Below are positions 1-11,183 of a stretch of DNA of 64,000 nucleotides, piece by piece (within the stretch, counting starts at the first letter, position 1; every line of letters begins with the position of its first letter). The stretch lies in the NCBI GenBank assembly GCA_028564705.1, contig JAPXFQ010002706.1:1736001-1800000 (forward strand), in the 5' to 3' direction. The notes beneath the pieces are model-generated. The model was not told where the DNA came from. It saw only the letters and a program-made list of their open reading frames with translations, and did no database searches. Position numbers and translations under genes: made by a program. This DNA comes from Apricaphanius iberus (taxonomy: Eukaryota > Chordata > Actinopteri > Cyprinodontiformes > Aphaniidae).

Positions 1-14
1 AAATTATGGCCACA

Positions 15-446
15 TTAGGTGGCACAAACACAGAGTGGGCAATACATTACAATGTCCCTCAAAGCCAAAACTGCTTTCTCTGCAGCAGCGACCACTCTCA
101 GACAGTCGGGGAGTCCAGCCGCAACTGGATCAAGTTTTGCAGAGTAATAAGCTACAGGTCGCTTCAAACCACAATGATTTTGAAGGATAACAGACGTCAT
201 GCAACCGTTCTTTTCATCTACCATCTGAAAAAATAGTTTCTCTGTGTTTGGCAAAGCCAGAAAGGGAGGGCTTTGCAGAGCTTTTTTCAGCTCCTCAAAT
301 GATTGCAATGTCTCAGGAGACCCCTGGATGGCGTCAGAGACCATCATATCTCTGCCATGAATTAGCTCAGAAAGAGGCTTCTCCAAAATCGCATAGTCTA
401 TTATACTTTGTAACTGACAATAAGACGTCAAACCTAAGAACGACAT
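15..446 (-). pseudogene. Retroviral pol: RT connection / RNase H segment
   Basis: A 143-codon open stretch carries the RT-RNase H junction of class I retroviral pol, including the SFLGLTSYC block near its start and the KRPVAYYSAKLDP block around residues 94-106. In an intact element this follows the RT palm and removes RNA from the RNA-DNA hybrid. It is in a different frame from the RT segment at 656-961, so at least one frameshift separates them. No ribosomal context or start needs to be assigned, because it would be part of a polyprotein. Confidence 0.65.
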
Positions 447-655
447 CTGTTTCTTAGTGACTGGTCTCAGGATCTGCTGAATGGCAGCAACTCTCTTGGA
501 AAAGACAGACTTTGAACCTTTGGAAATGACATGACCAAGAAAGGTAACCTCTGATTTTGCAAACTGCAGCTTTGAAAAGCTAGCTTTGTGTCCAGCAATT
601 TAACAGTGTCATCCTCACACTGTTCTTCTGACGGTGAACAAATCAGGCCTTCGAC

Positions 656-961
656 CTAACTGATTAAGGTGGAGCCAGGAGACAGCTCCAGCCCATCCAA
701 GCTCTCTTTCAATGCCATGTTAAAAATGGTGGGTGATTCCACGTACACCTGGGGAAGTCTACTGAAGCTATACAGTTTTCCCTCAAAAGCAAACCTAATC
801 GGACTCTCTTTGTCTACTGATACACTAAAGAATGCATTACTCAGATCAACAACTGAAAAACGAGTGGCAGAAGGTGGAACCTGAGACAAAACGGTGCATG
901 GGTTTGTAACAACAGATGCTCTAGGCATCACAGCAGCATTTACACCCTTCAAATCCTGCAC
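656..961 (-). pseudogene. Retroviral pol: reverse transcriptase fingers/palm
   Basis: The 101-codon frame contains the retroviral RT sequence around the first catalytic aspartate (FSVVDLSNAFFSV, D at about residue 37) and the following FAFEGKLYSFSRLPQ block. The usual G after LPQ is replaced, as LPQVYVESPT. The YxDD motif should follow, but the frame ends first. Upstream minus-strand frames at 1112-1348 and 1392-1700 are probably the RT N-terminus and protease-RT linker, but I cannot assign motifs within them. It is non-functional as read. Confidence 0.7.
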
Positions 962-1751
962 AAAACGCCACTCTTACCCTTTGTCTCTGATCTTTTTCAC
1001 TGGAAAAATCGGACTGCGGATAGGGGAATCGTTGCATTCGACAGTGATGCCAGCTTTTAGCAGGGATTCAAACACTGGTTTAATCCCACGCGCGGCTTCT
1101 GGTTTCAATGGTTACTGGTGTTGTACGGGTCGAAAAGACGATTTTGGTGAGATTTTAACAGGGGTACAACCCTTAATTAATCCCACATCATATAGATTTT
1201 TTGCCCACAAATCAGTCGGAACCTCTTTGAGCAAAAGAGGCATTACCGAGACATCCGTCTCAACTTCATCATGTAGAAAAACACGATCATTCTCAGTTCG
1301 CTCCCAATCAGAAGCTGACCAAGCGTGATGAACAAGTTTTGACACCATTTCCCCCTCTTCACCCTCAGGTTTAGAGAGAGAAATGTATGGATCACATTCT
1401 TGGAATCAGTAGAGCGTTTTTTTGTTCAGGTGTGAGACAGACGTTCACTGCTGAAGAATGTGTGTCCCACAAAATAGAAGTTATGTTCAAAGTGTCTGTG
1501 TCAGAGGTCAACCATGCCTGTGCATATTCTATGTCTGGCCCTGCAAAAACGTGTGATGTACAATGTAGATCCTCCTCTGGCATAAAAACAGAAGCTGGAC
1601 ATACCAGGTTCTGAGCCGTCTGGAGGAGGGTTTTGGTTGTAGTACCTGTTACCAGTTTCCACTGGTATTCAAGTGTGAGATCATGAGGCATGAGTTTCAC
1701 TGCTGTCAGGATTGGTGTCTCCTGGGCAGGAACAACTTCAATGCCTTGAGA

Positions 1752-2062
1752 TCATGAGAAAAGAGAAATGTTAAGTTTGCACATCAGGTCTCTGCCTAAC
1801 AAATTCACAGGACATTGCTGAGAGATTAAGAATCCATGTTTAAAAACTGGCCCATCTCCCAATTTACAACGGAGAGGGTAACTGACTAGTTCTTTTACAA
1901 TCTGACCAGATGCTGAAATTGAGTAGACATGGTTTCCACTGAATTTAGGTTGTAGATGTAGAGCTGTGTGTTTCAGAACTGAGTGTGTCTCTCCAGAGTC
2001 AACCATGAACTGCACAGTTGTACCTGAGACAGTGATAGGTAAGGCTTTGTACGCATCAGAAA
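1752..2062 (-). pseudogene. Retroviral aspartic protease
   Basis: The frame shows the retropepsin flap-and-active-site layout: a hydrophobic strand, then FMVDSGETHSVL, then a C-terminal LLGRDLMCKL block (the G-R-D/N motif of retropepsins). The active-site triplet is followed by glutamate where alanine is usual, which may reduce activity. The open frame continues to 2195, but sequence above 2062 belongs to a hAT-type repeat, so the true 5' part is lost or lies beyond that insertion. The enzyme would normally process Gag-Pol. Confidence 0.7.
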
Positions 2063-2300
2063 TAGGGATGCACCGATACTGGCATCGGGTATCGGCCCTG
2101 ATACTGTCTAATGTACATGTATTGGTATCGGTTAAACTTAACAGATACCTTGAACCGATACTGAAAATGTAGAAAATCTGCAATAAATTCCCCAAAAAAG
2201 ATTAATTTTTAACTTGAAATTTTGTTTTATAAATGATAATTTATAGTGATAATTTTATATTTTAATCAGTTATTTTGTCTTAGTTATGTTTAGTTAGTAA
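2063..2300. mobile_element. hAT-type MITE, left end (same family as 24406-24946)
   Basis: The sequence starts TAGGGATGCACCGATAC and then follows the copy at 24406 almost base for base through the AACTTGAAATTTT and GTTATTTTGTCT blocks. A matching right terminus (GGTGCACCCCTA) was not found downstream, so this copy appears 3'-truncated or merged with AT-rich DNA. It interrupts the retroviral protease frame at its left edge, so it is younger than that insertion or marks its boundary. The right limit is approximate. Confidence 0.65.
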
Positions 2301-3230
2301 AGTCTGGTGCCTTCAGTTTCTTCACAAAAGGTATAAGGTGGAAGTTATACGGTTTATTAATTTCAGTTTCATATGTTTATTGGTATGCATACAACAAAAC
2401 CGTAAAGACACTTGGGTAACAATAACAAACATATTTGCATACAACTTTTCAATTTTTATATACAAAAATAAAAAATAAATAAAAATAGTTCCGATATAAA
2501 TGGAAATATTTAAAGTCTGTGCAATAAAAAATAAAATATAGTAATTGGTATGTTATTTAAATAAATGTATATATATGTGCCTTCACAAACACATACACGT
2601 ATTCAACATAATGAACTCACTGTATATTGCACTAGTATAAAACTTTACCTTCCAAAAATAATAACAACAATAAAACAAATAAAAAAAAATAAACAAGCAA
2701 AAAACAAAAAGGGTGTGTGTTGGGATTAGGCCTAGTTAGCCTGGAAAAATTGTATAAATTGTTGCCACTTATTATGAAATTTGAACACTTTGACCATGAC
2801 TTGAGTAAAAGCGTCATTCAATAAGACTAACATTCAAGCTAATATTACAACATTACTGTAAGTAAATTTGCGTCACAGTTGATTACAAAGTACAGATAAA
2901 TCAAAACACTCAATTTCTCCACCACAGCGATAAGTCCAGGTCTCATTCTCCTGACCAAGGCATTGCTGGAACACATATGAGGAAGAAACTTTACATTTTT
3001 AAATGTTTATTTTTGGTTATTTTGTCAAATACAATAATGAAGCTTGTTTGTCCATAATGCATACCAAAATAATGTAAATTTAAATTTACTATTTAATTCA
3101 ATTTAATTTAATAAAAAAATGTATAATCAATATGTAAGTAACATTTATGATCATTTCAACCCATTTGAACCTATTTCAAGCAGCTATTTTAAATGCACAG
3201 CAGAAATTTTACTTAGTGAAAAAAAAAAGG
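2300..3230. other. AT-rich intronic DNA
   Basis: No exon, RNA gene or transposase remnant was recognised. The sequence is strongly AT-rich with short A and T runs and may include decayed MITE sequence, since the copy starting at 2063 has no visible end. Confidence 0.5.
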
Positions 3231-3530
3231 GCAGACATTCCTTGGATGGTCTGTTAGTTCAATCCATACCATACCAAGCCCTCTTTGCCCAGTAAGTGTA
3301 CGATTACTATCCGAACATAAGTAAACATTACAGATGCAGAGAAATGAAATGCATGTTAAAATGGCTCAGAAACTGTGGATTTCCATGGACCAAGTAGAGG
3401 GGAGCGGTCTGCTACCCACTAGAACTAGCACTGACTCATATGAGACCTGTCAATGAAAAGGACATGCCCCTAATTATTAATAATTTCAGTTAAAATAACA
3501 TCTTAATGAATAAGTTATTAAAAAAAATTA
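3231..3530 (+). repeat. Dispersed repeat A (fragment), second copy at 9791-11183
   Basis: Blocks around 3247-3290 (GGATGGTCTGTTAGTTCAAT and CCCTCTTTGCCCAGTAA) and 3446-3490 (CCTGTCAATGAAAAGGACAT, then CCCCTAATTATTAATAATTT) recur in the same order and orientation near 10658-10710 and 10871-10915. This is therefore a shorter copy of the repeat that interrupts the LINE at 9791. No coding capacity or clean terminal repeats were seen. Confidence 0.6.
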
Positions 3531-3565
3531 CCAACACATTGTTGTCATGACAGTGAAGTTGACCT

Positions 3566-3860
3566 GTTAACCCCTTAATGTTCCGCCGACGAGCCCCCCG
3601 CCATTTTTACTTTTTAATCCATGATATTCTGATTCATAATTTCCATGAATTAATTTTCTTTATCATTGGGAAGCTAATAGTATTTTTTATCCATATATGC
3701 CAATAAAGGACACAATCATAAGTGAACACAGCAGTCTTTGTCACCCCCCATTCCATTCCGAAAGAATGCAAAACTCCCATTTTGCAGCCTGTCTGTCACA
3801 AATCCGATCCATCTTGAACAGTGTTTTTTCATCCACAAGGGTCCGTTTGATCTTCTCCAA
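3566..3860 (+). mobile_element. Putative piggyBac-like MITE (dispersed repeat B)
   Basis: It begins GTTAACCCCTTAATGTTC and is followed by ACTTTTTAATCCAT, AAGCTAATAGTATT, GGACACAATCAT, TTTGTCACCCCCCATTCC and TTTTGCAGCCTG blocks. All of these recur in order at 45679-45940. A TTAA tetranucleotide directly before a CCCTTAAT-like terminus is what piggyBac insertions look like, but the opposite terminus was not found, so the class is inferred. Confidence 0.4.
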
Positions 3861-4980
3861 CAACATTGTTGCTTCTCAAAAAGTCCTACATCCACAGTCT
3901 AACATAATTTGCTCTGAAAACTCAACAAATTTTCCTCCACAGGAGTACATTGCTCGATGTTTTTTATTTACAGCTTCTTATATCATGTGGATTTCCCGCT
4001 ACAAATCGCACTGCGCATGCCCAAAGGGCTTAGCTTATGACTCATAACTTACTTGATCCAATAACAACAATTGAGAAGCGCACTAATGCGCGTCGGGGGG
4101 TCCCGTGTCATATCAGAAGCGGATTTGCGCCGCAAGAACACTTTCTGCCTCACTGAGATGTTTAACTCGCTTCAGAAAATGTGCGCGTCATTTTATGTGG
4201 TGCATTTTTGCATGATCAGCATTTTTGTGTCTGCCGCTGAAGTTGAAAAATATGAACTGCGGCGTCAATTTTAAGCTGTTGAAATTACTATTTTAATCAA
4301 TGCATTGCCGTGCGGACACAAATGATGCTGGATTGCGGCAGGATCCCACCGTAATGGACTATAACATAATACACCAACCAAACTGCGGGTTGTTGTGCAG
4401 CAGCATGTGTTTGTGATCCTAAATGACATGAGTATATTTTTATTGGCATTTTGGCTTTGTGGTAAAATGATAAGTTCATAAATTATCGGTCAGAATTATC
4501 CGTCCGCTTCGGATATCAGCTACGGTGTGTGCGGTGCAGAGTTTAAATGCTCTGTATTTAAGTTCATTTATGCCTGTTGGCTTACTGTATAGCTTCAGTA
4601 AATTTCATAGTGAGCTACCGCTGCATTAAAAATACGAAATTATTCAGTTAAAGTGATGTTTTCTGACTTAAATTAGTACCAACCATTAGCGGAAGTAGCT
4701 GTGTACATCTTCACAATAAGAGGATTCATTTCCTATTGTGGTGAGCTAGAGAATCTGCTGAGTGTTTACTTTTGGAAAATTGTCACTTGTGACATGCAGA
4801 CGTGTTTTCAGCTTGCTCTTGCTGCTTGCCTCTTTAATAAATTTTTTATACATTTCTAATAATTTTTAATCATTCCTTTCTTTTTTGACAAGTCTTGAAT
4901 ATGATTTGATTCTCTTCTTTCAAGTAAACAAAGACTTTTTTGATTACTTTTATGCCTTTTTTTATTATTATTTTTTTACA
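3861..4980. other. Unassigned intronic sequence
   Basis: This stretch probably continues the repeat that starts at 3566 and includes a GC-richer patch near 4080-4140. Open frames of 60-116 codons here have no recognisable domain. No splice-flanked NF1-like exon was seen. Confidence 0.4.
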
Positions 4981-5017
4981 ACTCATCTGACGAGCCAGCT
5001 GCGACAATCTTGTCAAT

Positions 5018-6217
5018 ATGGCTGAGGGAGTAACACAGACATCGCCTTGTGAAAACTGTGGGATTTATCAACAAGAATTACGCTTACTCCTGGACAAAAT
5101 TTGTGCCTTGGAGACAGAAATAGGACTTAATGACATGCCCCCAATGGAATCCGGTCAGAAGACTAAAAAAAAATTATACTTAAAACGTAAGTATTACGTA
5201 CTACACAAAAGCAAAAACATGCTGGTAAAACTGGACATGGAATAAAGTTAACAAACAGATATTTACCTCTCTCAGAAGCTGAGAATAATGAACAAAGAGA
5301 ATCAGAGAGAAATACAGAACAAGAAGTCAAAACAAAGATGGAGAGAAAAACTGTGCAAAGTGTCAAGGATAGAGATATCCTGGTGCTTGGAGAGGGAGCC
5401 ATATGTAATATAAACATGGACAGAATTGTTACAAGCAGCTATCTGAGTGGCACATTTTCTGACATCACAGATGTTCTAAACAAGGAAATTACAAATAGCA
5501 CTTTGATTAAACAAATGGTAATACATGTTGGTGCAGTGGACGTAACAAATAAACAGTCTGAAATCTTGAAAGAAAACTTTAATAAAGGACAAAAAGGCAA
5601 TACAAATTTTTATCAGTAGACCTATTCCAAACATCAACGGGAGAATAACGAAATTCTCACGGCTGTTTCAATTGAATACATGGCTGTCCAAAGTCTGTGA
5701 GTCAAGAGGACTGTATTTTATAGAGAACTTTAATCTGTTCTGGCAACGCGATGATCTGTTTAAAGCAAATGGCCCACATTTGAGCAGAGGTGGGGTGAGA
5801 CGACTGACAGATAACCTCCTCCATGTTCTACGGAATCAGGGAACGCCAAAGCTGCAGGAGAGAGCAGAGAGGAGCGAGAGAAGAGCTCCACGCTCGCCAG
5901 GAAAGGCTTGGCCTGCATCCCAGACAAAAGTTCCAGTCGGAGCAGAGTCATCAGCATCTACAGCAAAGGACTCCGCCACAGTTAAAGATTCAGCCACAGG
6001 TGCACCATTTGCACCAAAATTAATGGACCCGGCAACAGGTGCATTACCTGCCCCTGCATCACAGAAAAAAAACTCACCTGCAGCACCACCTGTATCTCTG
6101 GGGAAAAACTTAGCACTGTCTGCATCAACAGGAAATGATTCAGCCACAGTAGCAACACCACCTGCATCTGAATCTCCGGGGATAAACTCAGCTGCAGCAC
6201 CACCTGCGTCAACATAA
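5018..6217 (+). pseudogene. L2 ORF1 protein with SGNH/esterase-like domain
   Basis: Three open pieces (5018-5245, 5338-5619, 5672-6217) in shifted frames make up one ORF1. The first begins MAEGVTQTSPCENCGIYQQE, with a paired-cysteine head and a probable short coiled segment. The second has an ILVLGEGAICNINMDRIV block where esterase-type ORF1 proteins carry GDS, so the nucleophile serine seems lost (GEG). The third has LFKANGPHLSRGGVRRLTDN, matching the D-x-x-H block of that fold, with N replacing the aspartate. The end is a Pro/Ala/Ser/Thr-rich tail (about residues 60-181 of the last piece). It would bind the element RNA. Frameshifts and both catalytic changes mark it as dead. Confidence 0.65.
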
Positions 6218-6286
6218 AATAATTCAACCACAGGAGCACTCATCTATTCCACCACCGTCCTGGAACCCAACTGCTACATCTACACC

Positions 6287-6589
6287 ATCGTTTGAGTATG
6301 TGTCATTCAAAATGGAGATTAAACAATCTTCCATTATTTATATGACAATTTACAAACCACCACAGTATTGTTTAAACAAAGATTTTACTGAATTACTTAC
6401 ATTTGTTTGAACGGAATTTGATTGTTTAGTAATTTGAGGTGATTTTAACATGTAAGTGGATGCAACCAATGCTAGGCGTGCCAAAGACCTTAGTGCTGTA
6501 CTTGAAATGTTTGGTTTAACTCAACACGTGAGTGATGCGACTCACAACAAAGGCCACACTCTAGATCTAGTCATTACAAAAGGTGATAA
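6287..6589 (+). pseudogene. L2 APE-type endonuclease fragment
   Basis: In-frame wording such as YMTIYKPPQYC, the GDFN block (broken by a stop) and LTQHVSDATHNKGHTLDLVI is the C-terminal part of the apurinic-like endonuclease that nicks target DNA for LINE integration. The S-D-H step that should follow is displaced by the Tc1 insertion at 6590. Reading resumes near 7976 with VDNLLDSYTSRVVNVLDTIAPV. Stop codons at the GDFN region confirm decay. Confidence 0.65.
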
Positions 6590-7975
6590 AAAAGTGGGTT
6601 GCAAAAGTATTCGGCCCCCTTGAACTTTTCCACATTTTGTGACATTACAGCCACAAACATGAATCAATTTTATTAGAATTTCACTTGAAAGACCAATACA
6701 AAGTGGGGTACACGTGAGTAGTGGAAAGAAAATCATACATGATTCCAAATTTTTTTTACAAATAAATAACTGAAAAGTGGGGTGTGCGTAATTATTCATC
6801 CCCCTGAGTCAATACTTTGTAGAACCACCTTTTGCTGCAATTACAGCTGCCATTCTTTTAGGGTATGTCTCTACCAGCTTTGCACATCTAGAGACTGAAA
6901 TTCTTGCCCATTCTACTTTGCAAAACAGCTCCAGCTCAGTCACATTAGATGGACAGCATTTGTGAACAGCAGTTTTCAGATCTTGCCACAGATTCTCGAT
7001 TTGATTTAGATCTGGACTTTGACTGGGCCATTCTAACACATGGATATATTTAGTTTTAAACCATTCCATTGTTGCCCTGGCTTTATGTTGAGGGTTGTTT
7101 TCCTGCTGGAAGGTGAACCTCTGCCCCAGTCTCAAGTCTTTTGCAGACTCCCAAGAGGTTTTCTTCCAAGATTGCACTGTATTTGGCTCCATCCATCTTC
7201 CCATGAACTCTGACCAGTTTCCCTGTCCCTGCTGAACAGAATCTCCCCCAGAGCATGATGCTGCCACCACCATATTTGACAGTGGGGATAGTGTGTTCAG
7301 AGGGATGTGCACTGTTAGTTTTCCGCCACACATAGCGTTTTGCAATTTGGCCAAAAAGTTCTATTTTGGTCTCATCTGACCAGAGCACCTTCTTCCACAT
7401 GTTTGCTCTGTCCCCCACATGGCTTGTGGCAAACTGCAAACGGGACTTCTTATGGTTTTCTTTTAACAATGGCTTTTTTCTTGCCACTCTTCCATAAAGG
7501 CCAACTTTGTGCAGTGCACGACTAACAGTTGTCTTATGGACAGATTCCCCCACTTAAACTGCAGATCTCTGCAGCTCTTCCAGAGTCACCATGGGCCTCT
7601 TGGCTGCATTTCTGATCAGCGCTCTCCTTGCTCGGCCTGTGAGTTTAGGTGGACGGCCTTGTCTTGGTAGGTTTACAGTTGTGCCATATTCCTTCCATTT
7701 CTGAATGATTGTTTGAACAGTGCTCCGTGGGATGTTTAAGGCTTGGGAAATCTTTTTGTAGCCTAAGCCTGCTTTAAATTTCTCAATAACTTTATCCCTG
7801 ATCTGTCTGGTGTGTTCTTTGGACTTCATGGTGTTGTTGCTCCCAAGATTCTCTTAAACAACCTCTGAGGCGTCACAGTGCAGCTGTATTTGTACTGACA
7901 TTAGATAACACACAGGTGCACTCTATTTAGTCATTTGCACTCATCAGGCATGATTTGAAAATCCCCCATGCTCAG
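6590..7975 (-). mobile_element. Tc1-like DNA transposon (DD34E), right end truncated
   Basis: It is inserted in the L2 LINE. The left terminus, AAAAAGTGGGTTGCAAAAGT next to a TA, is the transposase 3' side. No matching copy of this terminus is found on the right, where sequence changes back to LINE near 7975. The minus strand encodes the transposase in broken frames. The D-to-E spacing of 34 residues is that of classical Tc1 elements. Confidence 0.75.
6809..7829 (-). pseudogene. Tc1-like transposase, frameshifted
   Basis: The N-terminal piece (7554-7829) is the paired-type DNA-binding domain, starting MKSKEHTRQIRDKVIEKF, with an AT-hook-like GRPPKL linker. It stops one codon before the next piece (7083-7553), which has the second helix-turn-helix and the first catalytic aspartate in WSDETKIELFG. 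The last piece (6809-7354, another frame) has QQENNPQHKA and SPDLNQIENLW. The second catalytic aspartate is therefore glutamate and the third acidic residue is intact. A stop, a frameshift and this substitution make it inactive. Confidence 0.75.
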
Positions 7976-8554
7976 ATGTTGATAATCTATTGGACTCTTA
8001 CACGTCAAGGGTTGTAAATGTTTTGGATACTATTGCTCCTGTTAAGGTTAAAATGGTTAACACTAAGCAAAACGCACCCTGGAGAAATGAAGTTTCGGTC
8101 AGGGCACAAAAAAGGGAGTGCCGGTAAGACAAACGCAAATGGCGCAAGTCAAAGCTCCTGGTTCATTATGTGGTTTAAAAAGAAGTGCTTTGTGTGTTTA
8201 ACCAGATTTTACGTGGAGCAAGGGAGAAGTATTTCTCTGAAATAATCGCAAACTGCAAAAACAATTATTGTATTCTGTTTGCTACAGTGAACAGATTAAC
8301 TAATCCTCAAGTTTCACTGCCCTTAGAACTAATTCATACATCTAAGTGCAATGAGTTTGCAATATTTTTTAATGACCAAGGCATTAAAAATGGCATAGTT
8401 ACCACAAAAACAAATAGCAAGACTGTTTCCAGATAAACACCTTGAGCTGACACATTTTACATCTGTCAGGGACAAAACAATCGAAGAGGTTATCTTTGGT
8501 CTGAGTTCATGCACATGCTGCCTTGATGAATTACCCAATCGATTTCTAAAGTCT

Positions 8555-9030
8555 GTGCTGAGCAGCTTATTACCACAACTTGGTCAGTTAGTTAACATCT
8601 CACTTGAGACTGGAACATTCCCAAATGCCTTAAAAATTGCGGTCATTAAGCCTCTTCTAAAGAAGAGCAGCCTTGATGCCAAAATACTGAGAAACTACCG
8701 GCCCATATCAAACGGTCCATTCTTAGGAAAAGTCCTAGAGAAAGTAGTATATCAACAGCTCACTAACTTTCTCCTGTCTAACAATGTCTTTGATACTTTC
8801 CAATCAGACTTTAGGCCCCACCACAGCACTGAGACAGCTCTGATCAAGGTGACAAATAATTTCCGCATGAACACCAATGCAGGCAAAGTCTCAGTTTTAG
8901 TTCTGCTAGACCTGAGCGCTGCCTTTGACACAGAGGACCATAGGATCTTACTTGACAGGTTAGAAAACTGGGTGGGAATCTCCGGTACTGCTCTAAACTG
9001 GTTCATGTCCTATGTTAAGTGACGGGACGT
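8555..9030 (+). pseudogene. L2 reverse transcriptase, N-terminal half
   Basis: The frame shows the LINE RT order: KIAVIKPLLKKSSLDAKI, then NYRPISNGPFLGKVLEKVV, then FQSDFRPHHSTETALIKV, and the first catalytic aspartate block VLLDLSAAFDTEDHRILL. It ends at a stop immediately before the SINE at 9031. The region 8100-8555 upstream is recognisable as LINE in broken frames (for example TNPQVSLPLE), including the linker between endonuclease and RT. Confidence 0.75.
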
Positions 9031-9288
9031 AAAATGGTAAATGGACTGAACTTATATAGCGCTTTTCTAGTCATACTGACCACTCAAAGCGCTTTACATT
9101 GAAGCCACATTCACCCATTCACACTCGCATTCATACAACGACACCCAACATGGGTTGGTAGGACAATGTAGAATTTGGGGGTTAAGTGCCTTGCCTAGGG
9201 GCACATCGACATGTGGCAGGAAGCTGGAATCGAACCTACAACCCTCCGATTGCAAGCCAACTACTCTACCACTGAGCCACAGTCGCCC
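9031..9288 (-). mobile_element. tRNA-derived SINE, copy 1
   Basis: Read on the minus strand it starts with a tRNA-like head (GCGACTGTGGCTCAGTGGTA, an A-box-like block) followed by GGTTCGATTCC (a perfect B box). It has a conserved body with a GCCCCTAGGCAAGGCACTTA segment and ends AGCGCTATATAAGTTCAGTC then CATTTACCATTTT. Two further copies in the same orientation lie at 16114-16368 and 62382-62646. It interrupts the L2 RT frame. Confidence 0.8.
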
Positions 9289-9299
9289 TGTACTATGTA

Positions 9300-9790
9300 C
9301 TATGACGTACCATGTCGAAATTGGTAACTGTGTCTCAGACAAAATTCCCAAGACCTGTGGAGTCCCCCAGGGCTCAATCTTGGGACCACTTTTATTCAAC
9401 TTGTACATGCTTCCGTTGGGTCAGCTAATTAACAGCAATAATGTGTCTTACCATAACGATGCAGATGACACTCAGATCTACGTGTCACTGACGGCAGGTG
9501 AACATGGGCCTATAGATACACTCTGTCACTGTATTGAACAGATCAGTGTGTGGATGCAAAACCACTTTCTCAGACAAAACTGAGATCATTGTTTTTGGCC
9601 CACAGACACAAAGAGAAAGTGCTATCAGTCATCTTGAGACTCTCTGTCTTTAACCAAAAAATCCGGTAAGAAATCTAGGGGTAATCATCTACTCGGACCT
9701 GAACTTAAACAGCCACATCAAAGCAATAACATCAACAGCTTTTTACCATCTGAAAAACATTGCTAAGATCAGAGGAATAATGTCGAAACC
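9300..9790 (+). pseudogene. L2 reverse transcriptase, YADD-box segment
   Basis: After the SINE the LINE frame resumes with EIGNCVSDKIPKTCGVPQGS and ILGPLLFNLYMLPLGQLI. The catalytic YADD box reads NDADDTQIY, so the tyrosine is replaced by aspartate while both metal-binding aspartates remain. The frame breaks near 9583, and matching LINE wording continues to 9790, where repeat A is inserted. Confidence 0.75.
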
Positions 9791-11183
9791 ATAGACTGTA
9801 TATATATTAGACAAACCCTTCTTGACTTCACCCATAGGTTTCTGAATAGCAAAAATGAAGCCAACTGGGTGGTTCCCACCGCCGCCATCTTGTCCACGTC
9901 ACTCTCAGAAACTCCAAAAATGGACAAAGAGGTGGAGCTGAGAGTGGCGCTGTGAGGCTGGGGGTGGAGGGTTAACGCTCCAAGCCGACATAGCTAGAAG
10001 CTAGTCAGAAGCTAGTCGGGAGCTAACTGAAGCTAACGTAGGCTGCAGCCGGTTTCAGCTAGAAGACCGCGGTTAAGAGACTTTCATCCCGTTTTTCAAC
10101 AACGATCACTTTACACCCAGAAACATGTCGGGTAGAGAAAACATATCGATATAATAAGACCCGAATTGGTTGGGTCAATACTGCTTAATATGGTGTTATT
10201 TCCATTACCATCGGTGGAGGGTGAGGACACAGATGGGCTCATCTTAACAAAACATCCAGCAAAAAGCAGTCACGAAGTCATCATGAAAACTCAGATCCTC
10301 TCAAAAAATAAAAGGCTTTTGACTCACCTCACATCTCAGACATCCATTAATTCATGCCTCCAGCTGTGTTCCTCACACCAGTACTGATCTAACTAGCAAT
10401 CATCCAGTCTGTCTAGAATCCAACTCTGTAGTCTTTCAGCCTGATCTAGCCATCTCCCGCTCTGGATGCTGCGGTTTATCGGTCCTGCCAACTTTGCTGC
10501 TCTGCTGCTACCCAACCGATCGCCTGCTCCAACTCGCGTGTAGAAATAAATAAAAGCTCCGACCAGAACAGCATTCCTCTCGGCCACCTGACAAGAACCC
10601 CCCAACAGCTGGTAAAGCATCAGCGGGTATGAAGCCTCCCCCCAAAGCAGAAACTTCTTGGACGGTCTGTTACTGTAATCAACACCACAGCAAGCCATCT
10701 TTGTCCAATAATTGCAGATTAACATCCAAAACCGAATAAAAACTGCAGAGGCAACTGATAGTGGATTTCAGAAACACCAAATGACTGAAGTCTTTACGTT
10801 AGTCCCAGGCTGTGAACAGCTTCCCCGCTGTTACAGTTAGCCAACATTAGCCACCATTGTTAGCCTAGACGGACCTGTCAATCAAAATGACACGCCCCTA
10901 ATTATTCATAATTTCAAGATGAAATTACAAATAAACGGAGAACTTGGAAAAAATTCAGTCCCCTCAGAGTGTTCATGATGGTAAACCTGAACTATCTAAC
11001 CTAAAATGTTTTTTTGAACCAGGCTGTAAACATGTTTATTTTTGCTGTAAAGTTGGCCTTTTTAACATGGGAGTCAATGGGAAATTGCTCCTTTTTGGAT
11101 CCAGCCCCCAGCGGATGAGGACTGAACTGCAATTTTTTACACTTCCGGGTTGGCTTCACATTCTGCGGGCAGAGTTTGCCCCT
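9791..11183 (+). repeat. Dispersed repeat A, long copy inserted in L2 LINE
   Basis: The insertion starts ATAGACTGTATATATA right after LINE codons M-S-K-P and ends before the LINE codons D-L-N-Q. The flanking LINE sequence closes without loss. It shares ordered blocks with 3231-3530. Its left 500 bp is GC-rich, with tandem-like AGCTAGTCAGAAGCTAGTC near 9988-10030. No transposase or RT was recognised. Terminal inverted repeats and a target-site duplication were not evident, so the class is unknown. Frames such as 10393-10725 look fortuitous. Confidence 0.6.

Larger units (their letters stand above)
1..2062 (-). mobile_element. Endogenous retrovirus (class I) pol fragment
   Basis: Minus-strand reading frames give, in genetic order from high to low coordinates, an aspartic protease, a reverse transcriptase N-terminal half and an RNase H/connection segment. 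Wording such as PVAYYSAKLDPVAAG in the last segment is typical of gamma/epsilon-type (class I) retroviral pol rather than Ty3/Gypsy. The frames are interrupted by stops and shifts, so this is a dead copy. It runs off the left window edge, so integrase, env and the LTRs cannot be judged. The right edge is cut by a hAT-type terminus at 2063. It lies in the NF1 intron upstream of the first exon seen, in antisense orientation. Confidence 0.75.

Noticed and set aside
5836..6243. Minus-strand open frames opposite L2 ORF1
   Set aside because: They are shadows of the Pro/Ala-rich repetitive coding tail on the plus strand.
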